58,306 nucleotides of DNA from Bacteroides neonati (GTDB lineage Bacteria; Bacteroidota; Bacteroidia; Bacteroidales; Bacteroidaceae): assembly GCF_000499785.1 (NCBI RefSeq), contig NZ_HG726021.1:1-58306 (forward strand), given 5' to 3'. Within the stretch, counting starts at the first letter, position 1. Each line of letters begins with the position of its first letter. A program made the position numbers and the translations under genes. Positions 34,453-44,541 of this stretch are shown here, in pieces. The notes below the pieces were generated by a model, which saw nothing but the letters and a program-made list of their open reading frames with translations, did no database searches and was not told where the DNA came from.

Positions 34453-35725
34453 AAGATTTTATATGCAGGATCTTGTAGACTTATTGGTCGGTAAACACTG
34501 TATGGATAAAAAAGATGCAGATGCATTTGTGAAAGAGTTTTTTCTTTTGATAGAAGAAGCTCTTGAGTATGATCGCTATGTGAAAATCAAAGGATTAGGT
34601 ACCTTTAAACTGATTGATGTAGATAGCCGTGAGAGTGTTAACGTAAATACGGGGGAGCGCTTTGAGATACAAGGGCATACCAAGGTATCTTTTACTCCGG
34701 ATACAGCATTGCGCGATCTGATCAATAGGCCTTTTGCGCATTTTGAAACGGTTGTTTTGAATGAGAACACTATTTTAGAAGATACTCCTATAGACGAATC
34801 TGACGATGAAGCAGAAGAGGAGGTTGAAGAGGAAGCAGTGGAAGAGATCACTCTTGATCCAATAAATGAAGAAATAGCTTCTTCGGAAGAATTACCTTTG
34901 GAAACCGTTGCTGAGGTAGCGGTCAATAGTATTTCGGATACTCTGCCTGACCCACTTCCTGAGGTGGATCCAGAGGTTGTAGCCGAAGAGATGGTTAGCG
35001 AAGCTGTAATAAATGAAGTGTCGTCACAAGAACAACTTTCTGTTGAGAAGGGAAGTACGTTGACTGCAGAACAAATAATAGCACTTGAACTGCAAAAAAC
35101 ATCTTCAATTAAATCGGTTAGTTCCGAAAAAGGATCTATAAAACCGGTGGTAATGAAATCTCCTGCGGGCAAAAAAGAGATTCAGAGCAGAGGTAATTCA
35201 CCAACTTCTTATCTTATTGTAATCATACTGCTGACATTACTGCTGTGTGGTGGTGCTATATTATTTATGTACTATCCGGATTTATTTGTTTCGGATACGA
35301 GTAAAGAAGTGCCATCGACTACTGTGGCACACCCTGTCGCAAAAAAGGAGGTATTATTGGATACGATGGTTGTCGTAAAGGATACAGTTGCCGAAAGTAT
35401 ACCTGAGACAAAAACGCTTCCGGTGGAATCGATAGATGAAAAAAATGAGCATAAAAAGGAGGAAGCAAAAACGGAGACAAAGACAAGCACTAATGTGAAA
35501 CCTGCAGTTCCGGTAAAGCCTGATTCTTTGACGTATAAAATCGTAGGCACTAAGGCAACTCATGTAGTACAAGAAGGCGAAACGCTGACACGTGTTTCTT
35601 TGCGCTTCTATGGAACAAAAGCTTTTTGGCCCTATATCGTGAAGTATAATCAAGATATTATAAAGAATCCCGACAATGTGCCCTATGGAACCAAACTAAA
35701 GATTCCGGAACTTGTTAAGAAATAA
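34445..35725 (+). CDS. HU-like domain - transmembrane helix - LysM protein (426 aa)
   Basis: Residues 1 to about 95 resemble HU (MQDLVDLLVGKHCMDKKDADAFVKEF; YVKIKGLGTFKLIDVDSRESVNVNTGERFEIQGHTKVSFTPD). An acidic linker of about 130 residues follows, then one transmembrane helix (about 255-277), a second Lys/Thr-rich linker and a C-terminal LysM domain (about 372-424, VVQEGETLTRVSLRFYGTKAFWPYIVKYNQD). Topology puts the HU part in the cytoplasm and LysM in the periplasm, where it could touch peptidoglycan. It overlaps the HU gene by 8 nt. Whether it binds DNA is not shown. Confidence 0.85.
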   Translation: MNERFYMQDLVDLLVGKHCMDKKDADAFVKEFFLLIEEALEYDRYVKIKGLGTFKLIDVDSRESVNVNTGERFEIQGHTKVSFTPDTALRDLINRPFAHFETVVLNENTILEDTPIDESDDEAEEEVEEEAVEEITLDPINEEIASSEELPLETVAEVAVNSISDTLPDPLPEVDPEVVAEEMVSEAVINEVSSQEQLSVEKGSTLTAEQIIALELQKTSSIKSVSSEKGSIKPVVMKSPAGKKEIQSRGNSPTSYLIVIILLTLLLCGGAILFMYYPDLFVSDTSKEVPSTTVAHPVAKKEVLLDTMVVVKDTVAESIPETKTLPVESIDEKNEHKKEEAKTETKTSTNVKPAVPVKPDSLTYKIVGTKATHVVQEGETLTRVSLRFYGTKAFWPYIVKYNQDIIKNPDNVPYGTKLKIPELVKK

Positions 35726-35733
35726 TTTATTTA

Positions 35734-35769
35734 CCACCCGAGTATATATAACCGTATATATTCGGGTGG
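35734..35769 (+). terminator. Hairpin after the HU-LysM gene
   Basis: CCACCCGAGTATATA pairs with TATATATTCGGGTGG (one G-T pair), a 15-bp stem with a 6-nt loop. No long T tract follows, so termination strength is uncertain. Confidence 0.7.
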
Positions 35770-35874
35770 AGTTGTATTAGAGCGATTGTTTGTTTTCGAA
35801 ATGTTATGCAACTATTAAACCATATAAAAGTACCTTAATCTAAAGGTTTCGAATTGTTTTTTAATAAAAATTAA

Positions 35875-35905
35875 TTGCAATCGTTAATTATAAGATGTAC
35901 TTTTG
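35875..35905 (+). promoter_or_regulatory. Promoter of the MoxR-Bat operon
   Basis: TTG (35875-35877), 20 bp, then TACTTTTG (35898-35905): an excellent match to the Bacteroides -33/-7 promoter. The 82-nt leader to the ATG at 35987 contains no gene. Confidence 0.8.
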
Positions 35906-35986
35906 GGACAAATTAAAAAGCCTTACAATAGTTGCAGAGGCTATTCACTTATTTGTGGTAATTAAACAATATAATATTAAGTATTT

Positions 35987-36982
35987 ATGGCTGAATCAAT
36001 TGACATCCGCGAACTGAATGAGCGGATTGAAAGACAGAGTGCTTTCGTTACCAATTTAACAACAGGCATGGACCAGATCATTGTTGGTCAAAAGCATTTA
36101 GTAGAGTCGCTGCTGATCGGACTTCTTTCCGATGGACACGTATTGCTAGAGGGTGTGCCTGGCTTGGCAAAAACATTAGCAATCAAGACATTGGCTTCGT
36201 TGATTGACGCGAAGTACAGTCGTATACAGTTCACTCCGGACTTGCTCCCTGCCGACGTAGTCGGAACCATGGTATATAGCCAGAAGGACGAATCTTTCCA
36301 AATTAAGAAAGGACCTATCTTTGCGAATTTTGTATTAGCTGATGAAATAAATCGTGCACCGGCCAAAGTGCAAAGTGCATTGTTGGAAGCCATGCAGGAA
36401 CGTCAGGTTACTATTGGTAAAGAAACTTTCCTATTGCCTGAGCCATTTTTGGTATTGGCCACTCAAAACCCGATTGAACAAGAAGGAACATATCCGCTTC
36501 CCGAAGCACAGGTTGACCGTTTCATGTTGAAGGTAGTGATTGATTACCCGAAGTTGGAAGAGGAAAAGTTGATTATCCGTCAGAATATCAGCGGCGCCAA
36601 ATTTGATGTAAAGCCTATCTTGAAAGCCGAGGAAATATTGGAAGCTCGTAAAGTCGTTCGTCAGGTATACCTGGACGAGAAAATTGAGCGTTACATTGTC
36701 GATATCGTATTTGCTACGCGTTATCCGGAAAAATATGATCTGAAAGAACTGAAAGATATGATCGGTTTTGGTGGATCGCCACGTGCATCTATCAATTTGG
36801 CTCTGGCAGCTCGTACTTATGCTTTTATCAAACGTCGAGGATATGTAATTCCCGAAGATGTGCGCGCAGTGGCTCATGATGTATTACGTCATCGTATTGG
36901 TTTAACATACGAAGCCGAAGCTAGCAATATGACATCCGACGAAATTATCAGCAAGATTTTGAATAAGGTTGAAGTGCCTTAG
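35987..36982 (+). CDS. MoxR-family AAA ATPase (331 aa)
   Basis: AAA+ ATPase with Walker A GVPGLAKT, Walker B VLADEINR, sensor ATQNPIEQEG and MoxR signature PLPEAQVDRFMLK. MoxR ATPases act as chaperones that activate von Willebrand factor A proteins encoded next to them. It is the first gene of the operon with the DUF58 and Bat genes. Confidence 0.95.
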   Translation: MAESIDIRELNERIERQSAFVTNLTTGMDQIIVGQKHLVESLLIGLLSDGHVLLEGVPGLAKTLAIKTLASLIDAKYSRIQFTPDLLPADVVGTMVYSQKDESFQIKKGPIFANFVLADEINRAPAKVQSALLEAMQERQVTIGKETFLLPEPFLVLATQNPIEQEGTYPLPEAQVDRFMLKVVIDYPKLEEEKLIIRQNISGAKFDVKPILKAEEILEARKVVRQVYLDEKIERYIVDIVFATRYPEKYDLKELKDMIGFGGSPRASINLALAARTYAFIKRRGYVIPEDVRAVAHDVLRHRIGLTYEAEASNMTSDEIISKILNKVEVP

Positions 36983-37038
36983 TTTTTATTGAGAATGAAT
37001 AATCCTCAATTATTAATTTTCAATTCTCAATATAGTAA

Positions 37039-37908
37039 ATGGAAACAAGTGAAATATTAAAGAAGGTTCGTCAGATTGAAATCAAGACGCGCGGATTATC
37101 CAATAATATCTTTGCAGGCCAGTATCACACGGCTTTCAAAGGTAGGGGTATGGCCTTTTCCGAGGTGCGTGAGTATCAGTTTGGCGATGATATTCGCGAT
37201 ATTGACTGGAATGTAACAGCTCGTTTCAATAAACCTTATATTAAAGTTTTTGAAGAAGAACGCGAATTAACCGTCATGTTGATGGTCGATGTTTCCGGTA
37301 GTTTAGAGTTTGGTACAGTCAAACAACTCAAGAAAGATATGGTAACAGAGATTGCAGCAACCCTTGCATTCTCTGCTATTCAGAACAACGATAAAATTGG
37401 CGTTATTTTCTTTTCAGATCGGATAGAGAAGTTTATTCCGCCTAAAAAAGGACGCAAGCATATTCTTTTTATTATTCGTGAACTGATTGACTTTAAACCG
37501 GAAAGTCGTCGAACTAATATACGAATGGCTTTGGAGTATTTGACCAATGTAATGAAAAGAAGATGTACAGCGTTCATTCTATCGGACTTTATCGATCAGG
37601 AGAGTTTTAAAAATGCGTTGACTATTGCTAACCGGAAACATGATATAGTAGCTCTACAAGTTTATGATAGGAGGGTATCCGAACTTCCTCCTATTGGTTT
37701 AATGCGCATAAAAGATGCTGAAACAGGTCACGAACAGTGGATTGATACTTCATCAAAAGCTGTACGTCGTGCACATCATGATTGGTGGACAAGCAAACAG
37801 GAGCAATTGAGCGAAACGTTTACGAAAAGTAACGTCGACTCTGTATCTGTACGAACAGATGAAGACTATGTAAGGGCATTACTCAATTTATTTGCTAAAC
37901 GAAATTAA
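37039..37908 (+). CDS. DUF58 / VWA-like protein (289 aa)
   Basis: DUF58 signature REYQFGDDIRDIDWNVTARFNKPYIKVFEEERELTVMLMVDVSGSLEFG, the last part being a MIDAS-like DxSxS metal site. Soluble cytoplasmic protein that typically pairs with the MoxR ATPase encoded 56 bp upstream. Length usual for the family. Confidence 0.92.
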   Translation: METSEILKKVRQIEIKTRGLSNNIFAGQYHTAFKGRGMAFSEVREYQFGDDIRDIDWNVTARFNKPYIKVFEEERELTVMLMVDVSGSLEFGTVKQLKKDMVTEIAATLAFSAIQNNDKIGVIFFSDRIEKFIPPKKGRKHILFIIRELIDFKPESRRTNIRMALEYLTNVMKRRCTAFILSDFIDQESFKNALTIANRKHDIVALQVYDRRVSELPPIGLMRIKDAETGHEQWIDTSSKAVRRAHHDWWTSKQEQLSETFTKSNVDSVSVRTDEDYVRALLNLFAKRN

Positions 37909-37915
37909 CGGAAAG

Positions 37916-38989
37916 ATGAATAGAAATATAATTCTGATAGCATGGCTACTTTTATCATCGAGCAGAATGGTAGCACAATCTGTTACGGTCGAGGCAAAGA
38001 TTGATTCATTACAGATACTCATCGGTGAACAGGCAAAGATAAAGCTGCAAGTAGCAATGGATGCGAAGCAGCGAGCTGTTTTTCCTGTATATCCGGATAC
38101 ATTGGTACGGGGAGTAGATGTTGTAGAAACGGCCAAGCCGGATACGCAATATCTGAACGATCGCCAACGGTTATTGATCACGCAAGAGTATACGGTAACT
38201 TCCTTTGATTCGGCTCTGTACTATTTGCCGCCCATGACGGTAACAGTCGATAATAAAGCTTATCAAACGAAAGCACTTGCACTGAAAGTTTATTCGGTGC
38301 CGGTTGACACTCTTAAACCAGATCAGTTCTTTGGTCAAAAGGCGATCATGAAAGCACCTTTTGCCTGGGAGGATTGGTATGGTTTAATTGCTTGCTCACT
38401 TTTGGTTATTCCATTGTTGGCTTTGCTGATCTACTTTATTATTCGTGTAAGAGATAATAAGCCTATCATCCGTAAGGTGAAAGTAGAACCTAAACTTCCA
38501 CCTTACCAGATGGCAATGAAAGAGTTCGAACGTATTAAAACAGAGAAAATATGGCAGAAGGGGCGTCCGAAGGATTATTATACGGAGCTTACCGATACCA
38601 TTCGTACTTATATTAAAGAACGCTTTGGTTTTAATGCACTCGAAATGACCTCTTCTGAGATTATTGATAACTTGATGGAAATCAAAGATAAAGGAGCTAT
38701 TTCGGATTTAAAAAATCTCTTTCAGACTGCCGATTTAGTTAAATTTGCTAAGCATGATCCTCAAATGAATGAAAATGATGCGAATTTAATCAACGCCATT
38801 GAGTTTATTAATGAAACGAAGCAACCTGAAGAAGAAAATGCGAAGCCACAACCTACAGAGATTACCATTATCGAAAAGCGTTCGTTACGCACCAAGGTAT
38901 TGCTTATCTGTGGCATTTCTTTACTTTCTGCAGCACTTGTTGGAACGTTTGTATACATAGGAATGCAGCTATACGACCTCTTTGCATAA
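37916..38989 (+). CDS. Bat-operon exported membrane protein (357 aa)
   Basis: Start at ATG 37916, giving the signal peptide MNRNIILIAWLLLSSSRMVAQ, 7 bp after the DUF58 stop. A periplasmic beta-rich part (about 20-135) is followed by a transmembrane helix (about 150-172), a cytoplasmic helical domain and a second transmembrane helix near the C-terminus (VLLICGISLLSAALVGTFVYIGM). The layout resembles a small BatD-like protein. It is a constant member of this operon in Bacteroides; molecular role unknown. Confidence 0.82.
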   Translation: MNRNIILIAWLLLSSSRMVAQSVTVEAKIDSLQILIGEQAKIKLQVAMDAKQRAVFPVYPDTLVRGVDVVETAKPDTQYLNDRQRLLITQEYTVTSFDSALYYLPPMTVTVDNKAYQTKALALKVYSVPVDTLKPDQFFGQKAIMKAPFAWEDWYGLIACSLLVIPLLALLIYFIIRVRDNKPIIRKVKVEPKLPPYQMAMKEFERIKTEKIWQKGRPKDYYTELTDTIRTYIKERFGFNALEMTSSEIIDNLMEIKDKGAISDLKNLFQTADLVKFAKHDPQMNENDANLINAIEFINETKQPEEENAKPQPTEITIIEKRSLRTKVLLICGISLLSAALVGTFVYIGMQLYDLFA

Positions 38990-39033
38990 CCATAGGAGGC
39001 ATTTGAATCGTTAATAGTTAAATCATAAAAAAG

Positions 39034-40017
39034 ATGGTTTTTGCCAATATTGAATATTTATTTTTATTGCTGTTGCTTATACCTTATATCGTATGGTATA
39101 TTCTTAAACGGAAGAGAATTGACGCTACGCTTCAAATTTCGGATGCCCGGGTATATGCACATACACCTAAGAGTTATAAGAACTACTTGCTACATGCGCC
39201 ATTTGTGTTGCGTATACTGGCACTGATATTAATCATTGTAGTGCTCGCTCGTCCGCAAACGACCAATAACTGGCAAAATAGCGAGATCGAAGGTATTGAT
39301 ATCATGTTGGCTATCGACGTGTCAACAAGTATGTTAGCTGAAGACTTAAAACCCAATCGATTGGAGGCTGCCAAAGAAGTGGCTGCCGAGTTTATCAATG
39401 GTCGTCCTAATGATAATATCGGTATTACACTTTTTGCCGGCGAAAGTTTCACCCAATGTCCTCTTACAGTAGATCATGCTGTATTGCTGAACTTGTTTCA
39501 AGGTATCAAATGCGGTACTATTGAGGATGGTACGGCCGTAGGTATGGGTGTTGCCAATGCAGTAACCAGACTAAAGGATAGCAAGGCAAAGTCTAAAGTG
39601 ATCATTTTGCTGACCGACGGAACCAATAATAAAGGAGATATTTCTCCATTAACGGCCGCCGAAATAGCCAAAAGCTTTGGTATTCGCGTATACACCATTG
39701 GAGTAGGTACGAATGGTATGGCACCATATCCGTATCCCGTTGGAAATACGGTTCAGTACATTAATGTTCCGGTCGAAATTGACGAGAAAACATTGACCGA
39801 AATCGCCGGAACAACCGATGGAAATTATTTCCGTGCCACTAGCAACTCTAAGTTGAAAGAAGTATATGCGGAAATTGATAAGCTCGAAAAAACAAAGTTA
39901 AACGTGAAGGAATACAGCAAACGCCAGGAAGAGTATCGCTGGTTTGCTTTGGCTGCCTTCTTATGTATCTTGCTTGAGGTACTGTTGCGTAACTCTATTT
40001 TGAAAAAGATACCTTAA
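39034..40017 (+). CDS. batA: BatA, VWA-domain aerotolerance protein
   Basis: 327 residues: two N-terminal transmembrane helices, VWA domain with MIDAS motif AIDVSTSMLAEDLKPNRLEAAK, TLFAGESFTQCPLT and ILLTDGTNNKGD, and a C-terminal transmembrane helix. BatA is a membrane protein needed for oxygen tolerance in B. fragilis. It is followed by batB with a 34-bp gap. Confidence 0.92.
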   Translation: MVFANIEYLFLLLLLIPYIVWYILKRKRIDATLQISDARVYAHTPKSYKNYLLHAPFVLRILALILIIVVLARPQTTNNWQNSEIEGIDIMLAIDVSTSMLAEDLKPNRLEAAKEVAAEFINGRPNDNIGITLFAGESFTQCPLTVDHAVLLNLFQGIKCGTIEDGTAVGMGVANAVTRLKDSKAKSKVIILLTDGTNNKGDISPLTAAEIAKSFGIRVYTIGVGTNGMAPYPYPVGNTVQYINVPVEIDEKTLTEIAGTTDGNYFRATSNSKLKEVYAEIDKLEKTKLNVKEYSKRQEEYRWFALAAFLCILLEVLLRNSILKKIP

Positions 40018-40051
40018 TGATAAGATTGTAAATCGATAAATTACAAAGAAG

Positions 40052-41080
40052 ATGTTTCGATTTGAGGAAATTACATATTTATATCTGTTGCTGTTATTGC
40101 CGTTTCTGGCAGCTTTCTTCCTGTATTCTAATTTTAAGAGAAGGAAAGCTATCCGACGCTTTGGTGATCCGCAATTGATGGCACAACTAATGCCCGACGT
40201 TTCTAAATATCGTCCGGATGTGAAGTTCTGGCTAGTATTTGTAGCTATTGGTTTGTTTGCAGTGTTATTGGCACGTCCGCAGTTTGGATCTAAATTGGAA
40301 ACGGTAAAACGTAAAGGAGTGGAGGTTATTATAGCACTGGATATCTCTAACTCAATGTTGGCACAAGACGTTCAACCCAGTCGTTTGGAGAAAGCTAAAA
40401 TGCTGATGTCTAAACTAGTCGATGGCATGGAAAACGACAAAGTAGGTATGATTGTCTTTGCTGGAGACGCTTTTACACAATTGCCTATTACTAGCGATTA
40501 TATATCGGCCAAGATGTTTCTTGAATCCATTAATCCCTCATTGATCTCCAAACAAGGTACGGCTATTGGAGCGGCTCTTAATTTAGCTGCACGTAGTTTT
40601 ACACCACAAGAAGGGGTTGGTCGCACTATCATCCTAATTACCGATGGTGAGAATCATGAAGGCGGAGCTGTTGAAGCCGCTAAAGCTGCAGCCGAAAAGG
40701 GCATTCAAGTAAATGTATTAGGGGTTGGCTCGCCCGATGGCGCACCTATTCCTATTGAAGGAACAAATGATTTTCGTCGCGATGGCGATGGGAAGGTCGT
40801 TGTGACACGTTTGAACGAGGCTATGTGTCAGGAAATAGCGAAAGACGGGAAAGGTATTTATGTGCGGGTTGATAATACAAATTCGGCACAGAAAGCTATT
40901 ATTCAAGAGATCAATAAAATGGCGAAAGCTGATGTCGAGTCAAAGGTATATAGCGAATTCAATGAACAATTTCAAGTCATTGCATGGATTATTTTGCTGT
41001 TATTGTTGGCTGAGATGTTGATATTGAACCGCAAGAATCCGTTGTTTAAGAACATTCACCTGTTCTCTAATAAGAAGTAA
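40052..41080 (+). CDS. batB: BatB, VWA-domain aerotolerance protein
   Basis: 342 residues with the same layout as BatA: N-terminal transmembrane helices, VWA domain with ALDISNSMLAQDVQPSRLEKAK, IVFAGDAFTQLPIT and ILITDGENHEGG, and a C-terminal helix (IAWIILLLLLAEMLIL). It probably arose by duplication of batA; the two likely form a membrane complex. Confidence 0.92.
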   Translation: MFRFEEITYLYLLLLLPFLAAFFLYSNFKRRKAIRRFGDPQLMAQLMPDVSKYRPDVKFWLVFVAIGLFAVLLARPQFGSKLETVKRKGVEVIIALDISNSMLAQDVQPSRLEKAKMLMSKLVDGMENDKVGMIVFAGDAFTQLPITSDYISAKMFLESINPSLISKQGTAIGAALNLAARSFTPQEGVGRTIILITDGENHEGGAVEAAKAAAEKGIQVNVLGVGSPDGAPIPIEGTNDFRRDGDGKVVVTRLNEAMCQEIAKDGKGIYVRVDNTNSAQKAIIQEINKMAKADVESKVYSEFNEQFQVIAWIILLLLLAEMLILNRKNPLFKNIHLFSNKK

Positions 41081-41082
41081 TT

Positions 41083-41784
41083 ATGTGTAGAAATAAATAT
41101 ATATATATTGTAGCGCTTTTATTGTTGGCCGTTAATGTATCTGCTCAGAAGGCAGAACGTGATTATATCCGCAAAGGCAATCGTTTATTCAATGATAGTG
41201 TTTTTGTGGATGCCGAGGTAAACTACCGCAAAGCCCTCGAGGCTAATCCGGGGTCATCTGTATCCATGTATAACCTGGGAAACACATTGTCTCAACAGCA
41301 AAAATTTAAAGATGCCATGGAGCAATATGCATCGGCTGCCAAAATAGAGAAAGATAAAATGAAATTAGCACATATTTATCATAATATGGGTGTTTTATTT
41401 CAGGCAGGAAAGGATTATGCAAAGGCTGTAGATGCGTATAAAATGTCATTGCGTAATAACCCGAAAGATGATGAAACACGTTATAATTTAGCCTTGGCAC
41501 AAAAGCTTTTAAAGGATCAGCAACAGAATCAAGATCAAAATCAAGACAAAAACAAAGAAGATCAACAAAAGCAAGACCAACAAAAGGATAAAGAGAAGAA
41601 AAAAGACGAAAAAAATAAGGATCAGCAGCAGCAACCGCCAAAGCCTGAGAAGAAAGAGAATGAAATGTCGAAAGAAAATGCCGAACAACTGTTGCAGTCG
41701 GTTATGCAAGATGAGAAAGACGTTCAGGATAAGGTGAAAAAGCAACAAGTGATACAGGGAGGACGTCTCGAAAAAGACTGGTAA
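41083..41784 (+). CDS. batC: BatC, TPR protein with Gln/Lys/Asp-rich tail
   Basis: 233 residues: signal peptide (ending NVSAQ), about three TPR repeats (residues 30-150; SMYNLGNTLSQQQKFKDAMEQYASAAKIEKD) and a low-complexity QQNQDQNQDKNKEDQQKQ tract before a short conserved tail. It begins 2 bp after the batB stop. Periplasmic scaffold of the Bat complex. Confidence 0.9.
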   Translation: MCRNKYIYIVALLLLAVNVSAQKAERDYIRKGNRLFNDSVFVDAEVNYRKALEANPGSSVSMYNLGNTLSQQQKFKDAMEQYASAAKIEKDKMKLAHIYHNMGVLFQAGKDYAKAVDAYKMSLRNNPKDDETRYNLALAQKLLKDQQQNQDQNQDKNKEDQQKQDQQKDKEKKKDEKNKDQQQQPPKPEKKENEMSKENAEQLLQSVMQDEKDVQDKVKKQQVIQGGRLEKDW

Positions 41785-41796
41785 TAATATATATAG

Positions 41797-43659
41797 ATGA
41801 TAAAAACTTCAGAAGTAATGAGAAAGTTAATTTTCTTATTGATGGCAGTGATGGCAGTGAATATCTCGGTATTGGCCGATGAGAAGATATCATTCACTGC
41901 ATCAGCGCCTGATGCAGTCGCCATAGGCGATCAGTTCAGGTTGTCTTATACGGTGACTACACAAAAAGTACGTGATTTCCGAGCACCTTCTATCAAAGGG
42001 TTCGATGTATTAATGGGGCCTAGCCGCTCACAACAAAGTAGTACGCAGATAATAAACGGTAATGTTTCTTCTACGAATAGCATTACGTTTACTTATATCT
42101 TAATGGCTACTTCAGAAGGAAACTATACCATTCCGGGAGCTACAATTACCGCAGATGGCGATCAAATGGTGTCTAATTCGTTAAGAATAAAAGTATTACC
42201 TGCCGATGCTGATGCCGGTTCCTCTTCCGGAAGTAGTGCTCAAAGCAACAGTAGTGGTAGTCGTAGCTCATCCGGTTCGACTATTTCAAATCAAGATCTC
42301 TTTATTACGGCAACTGCCAGCAAAACGCGGGTGTATGAACAAGAGGCTTTTCTGTTGACTTTTAAGATTTATACGAGAGAACCTCAATTGCGTTTTGACA
42401 ATGTAAAGCTTCCGGACTTTAAGGGATTCCATTCGCAGGAAATCGAAATGCCTGCCAATGCAAAATGGTCTCAGGAACATTATAAAGGTCGCAACTATTC
42501 TACAACCGTGTATCGACAGTTCGTACTTTTTGCTCAGCAATCGGGTAAGTTGGTCATTGAGCCTGCTCGCTTTGATGCTTCGGTGGCTAAACCTGTTCAG
42601 ACAGCCGACCCGTTTGATGCATTCTTTAATGGAGGTAGCAACTATGTTGAAATCAAAAAAGCGCTTCTTACCCCTAAAATAACGATAGACGTTAGTGCGC
42701 TTCCGGCTGGCAAGCCTGCCAACTTCTCGGGTGGTGTAGGAGAGTTCAGTATTAGTTCTTCCATCAATAGCCAGGAGGTAAAAACAAACGATGCCATAAC
42801 CATTAAATTGGTTGTATCGGGCACTGGCAATCTAAAACTGATCTCCAATCCGGATATTAAATTCCCGGAAGATTTTGAAGTATATGATCCTAAGGTCGAT
42901 AATCAGGTTCGTTTGACGAAAGAAGGATTATCGGGAAGTAAGGTTATTGAATATTTAGCTATACCCAGACATGCCGGCACGTTTAAAATACCTGGTGTTT
43001 CCTTTAGCTATTTCGATATCAAATCAAAATCCTATAAGACTTTAAAGACTGAAGACTATGAGGTAAAAGTCGAGAAAGGAGCTGGGAATGCAGACCAGGT
43101 GATTGCTAACTTTACAAATAAGGAAGATTTGAAGATTTTGGGTGAAGACATTCGTTATATTAAACAGAATGATGTAACCTTGCAACCCAAGGGAAGTTTC
43201 TTCTTCGGTTCGCTTCTTTATTGGTTGTTCTATATCATACCCGGTATTGCCTTTATTGCTTTCTTTATTGTATACCGTAAGCAAGCTGCAGAAAATGCCA
43301 ACGTGGCCAAGATGCGTACGAAAAAAGCCAATAAAGTTGCTGTTAAACGAATGAAGCTTGCAGGTAAATTGCTTGCTGAAAACAAGAAAGGCGAATTCTA
43401 CGACGAAGTTCTTAAAGCACTATGGGGCTATATCAGTGATAAATTGAATATTCCGGTTTCGCTTTTATCGAAAGATAATATCGAAGAGAAACTGAGAAAT
43501 TATGGTGTAAGTGAGGAACTTATTCAAGACTTCCTGAATGCTTTAAATGAATGTGAATTTGCACGTTTTGCTCCTGGCGATGAGAATCAGGCTATGGATA
43601 AAGTTTACTCAGCTTCAATGGAGGTAATGAGTAAAATGGAAAATTCGATTAAGCATTAA
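41797..43659 (+). CDS. batD: BatD, large aerotolerance protein
   Basis: 620 residues; ATG 41818 (MRKLIFLLMAVMAVNISVLAD) may be the real start and gives a better signal peptide. A long periplasmic beta-rich BatD domain with a Ser/Gly linker at about 140-165 is followed by a transmembrane helix (about 475-495) and a cytoplasmic tail. The motif VLMGPSRSQQSSTQIINGNVSSTNSITFTY is characteristic of BatD. Confidence 0.92.
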   Translation: MIKTSEVMRKLIFLLMAVMAVNISVLADEKISFTASAPDAVAIGDQFRLSYTVTTQKVRDFRAPSIKGFDVLMGPSRSQQSSTQIINGNVSSTNSITFTYILMATSEGNYTIPGATITADGDQMVSNSLRIKVLPADADAGSSSGSSAQSNSSGSRSSSGSTISNQDLFITATASKTRVYEQEAFLLTFKIYTREPQLRFDNVKLPDFKGFHSQEIEMPANAKWSQEHYKGRNYSTTVYRQFVLFAQQSGKLVIEPARFDASVAKPVQTADPFDAFFNGGSNYVEIKKALLTPKITIDVSALPAGKPANFSGGVGEFSISSSINSQEVKTNDAITIKLVVSGTGNLKLISNPDIKFPEDFEVYDPKVDNQVRLTKEGLSGSKVIEYLAIPRHAGTFKIPGVSFSYFDIKSKSYKTLKTEDYEVKVEKGAGNADQVIANFTNKEDLKILGEDIRYIKQNDVTLQPKGSFFFGSLLYWLFYIIPGIAFIAFFIVYRKQAAENANVAKMRTKKANKVAVKRMKLAGKLLAENKKGEFYDEVLKALWGYISDKLNIPVSLLSKDNIEEKLRNYGVSEELIQDFLNALNECEFARFAPGDENQAMDKVYSASMEVMSKMENSIKH

Positions 43660-43665
43660 ATTAGA

Positions 43666-44517
43666 ATGAATTACATTATGAAAAAGATATTGTTTTTTAC
43701 CTTTTCTTTGTTGATTTCGGCTCTGGCTTTCGGTCAGGATTCATTGGCCGTAGATACAACGCAAGCGCTCTCTACCGATTCGGTTAGTATGGGTGCTCAC
43801 ACTACTTTTTCTTCGGCCAAGCTAGAAGATGCCACCAAATCAGAAGGTGATAGCGCTTATATGAAAAACGATTATGCATCAGCCATTCAGATTTACGAGG
43901 CTTTATTGAATAAAGGAGAAGCAGCCGAAATCTATTATAACTTAGGAAATAGCTACTATAAATCCGGTGAAACAGCCAAAGCTATCCTAAATTATGAACG
44001 TGCTTTATTGCTTCAGCCGGGTAACAGCGATATACGTGCCAATTTAGAAATAGCTCGTTCAAAAACGATTGATAAGGTAGAGCCCACTCCCGAAATCTTC
44101 TTTGTGTCTTGGACAAAGGCACTGATTAACAGCATGAGTGTAGATGCATGGGCCAATTGGGGCATTGTTTTCTTTATTTTGCTCATTGCTTCTCTCTATT
44201 TCTTCTTCTTTTCTAAAGTAGTTGTACTTAAAAAGGTTGGTTTTATAACCGGACTACTGTTTTTGATATGTACAATACTTGCCAATGTTTTTGCTATGCA
44301 ACAAAAAGAGAGTTTGTCAAATCGTGATAGTGCTATTGTTATGAATCCGAGCGTAACCGTTAGAAGCACTCCCAATGAGAGTGGGACATCATTGTTCATT
44401 CTCCATGAAGGGAGCAAGGTTATGATTAAGGATAATTCAATGAAGGAGTGGAAAGAAATTCGTTTGGAAGATGGAAAGGTGGGTTGGGTCCCAGCCACTT
44501 CTATTGAAACTATATAA
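43666..44517 (+). CDS. batE: BatE, TPR and SH3-like protein
   Basis: 283 residues; ATG 43678 (MKKILFFTFSLLISALAFGQ) is the better start. Signal peptide, TPR segment (NDYASAIQIYEALLNKGEAAEIYYNLGNSYYKSGE), two transmembrane helices (about 160-210) and a C-terminal SH3-like part (VTVRSTPNESGTSLFILHEGSKVMI). Closes the Bat operon. Confidence 0.9.
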   Translation: MNYIMKKILFFTFSLLISALAFGQDSLAVDTTQALSTDSVSMGAHTTFSSAKLEDATKSEGDSAYMKNDYASAIQIYEALLNKGEAAEIYYNLGNSYYKSGETAKAILNYERALLLQPGNSDIRANLEIARSKTIDKVEPTPEIFFVSWTKALINSMSVDAWANWGIVFFILLIASLYFFFFSKVVVLKKVGFITGLLFLICTILANVFAMQQKESLSNRDSAIVMNPSVTVRSTPNESGTSLFILHEGSKVMIKDNSMKEWKEIRLEDGKVGWVPATSIETI

Positions 44518-44541
44518 AGTTGAGATTTTTAACTGTAATTA

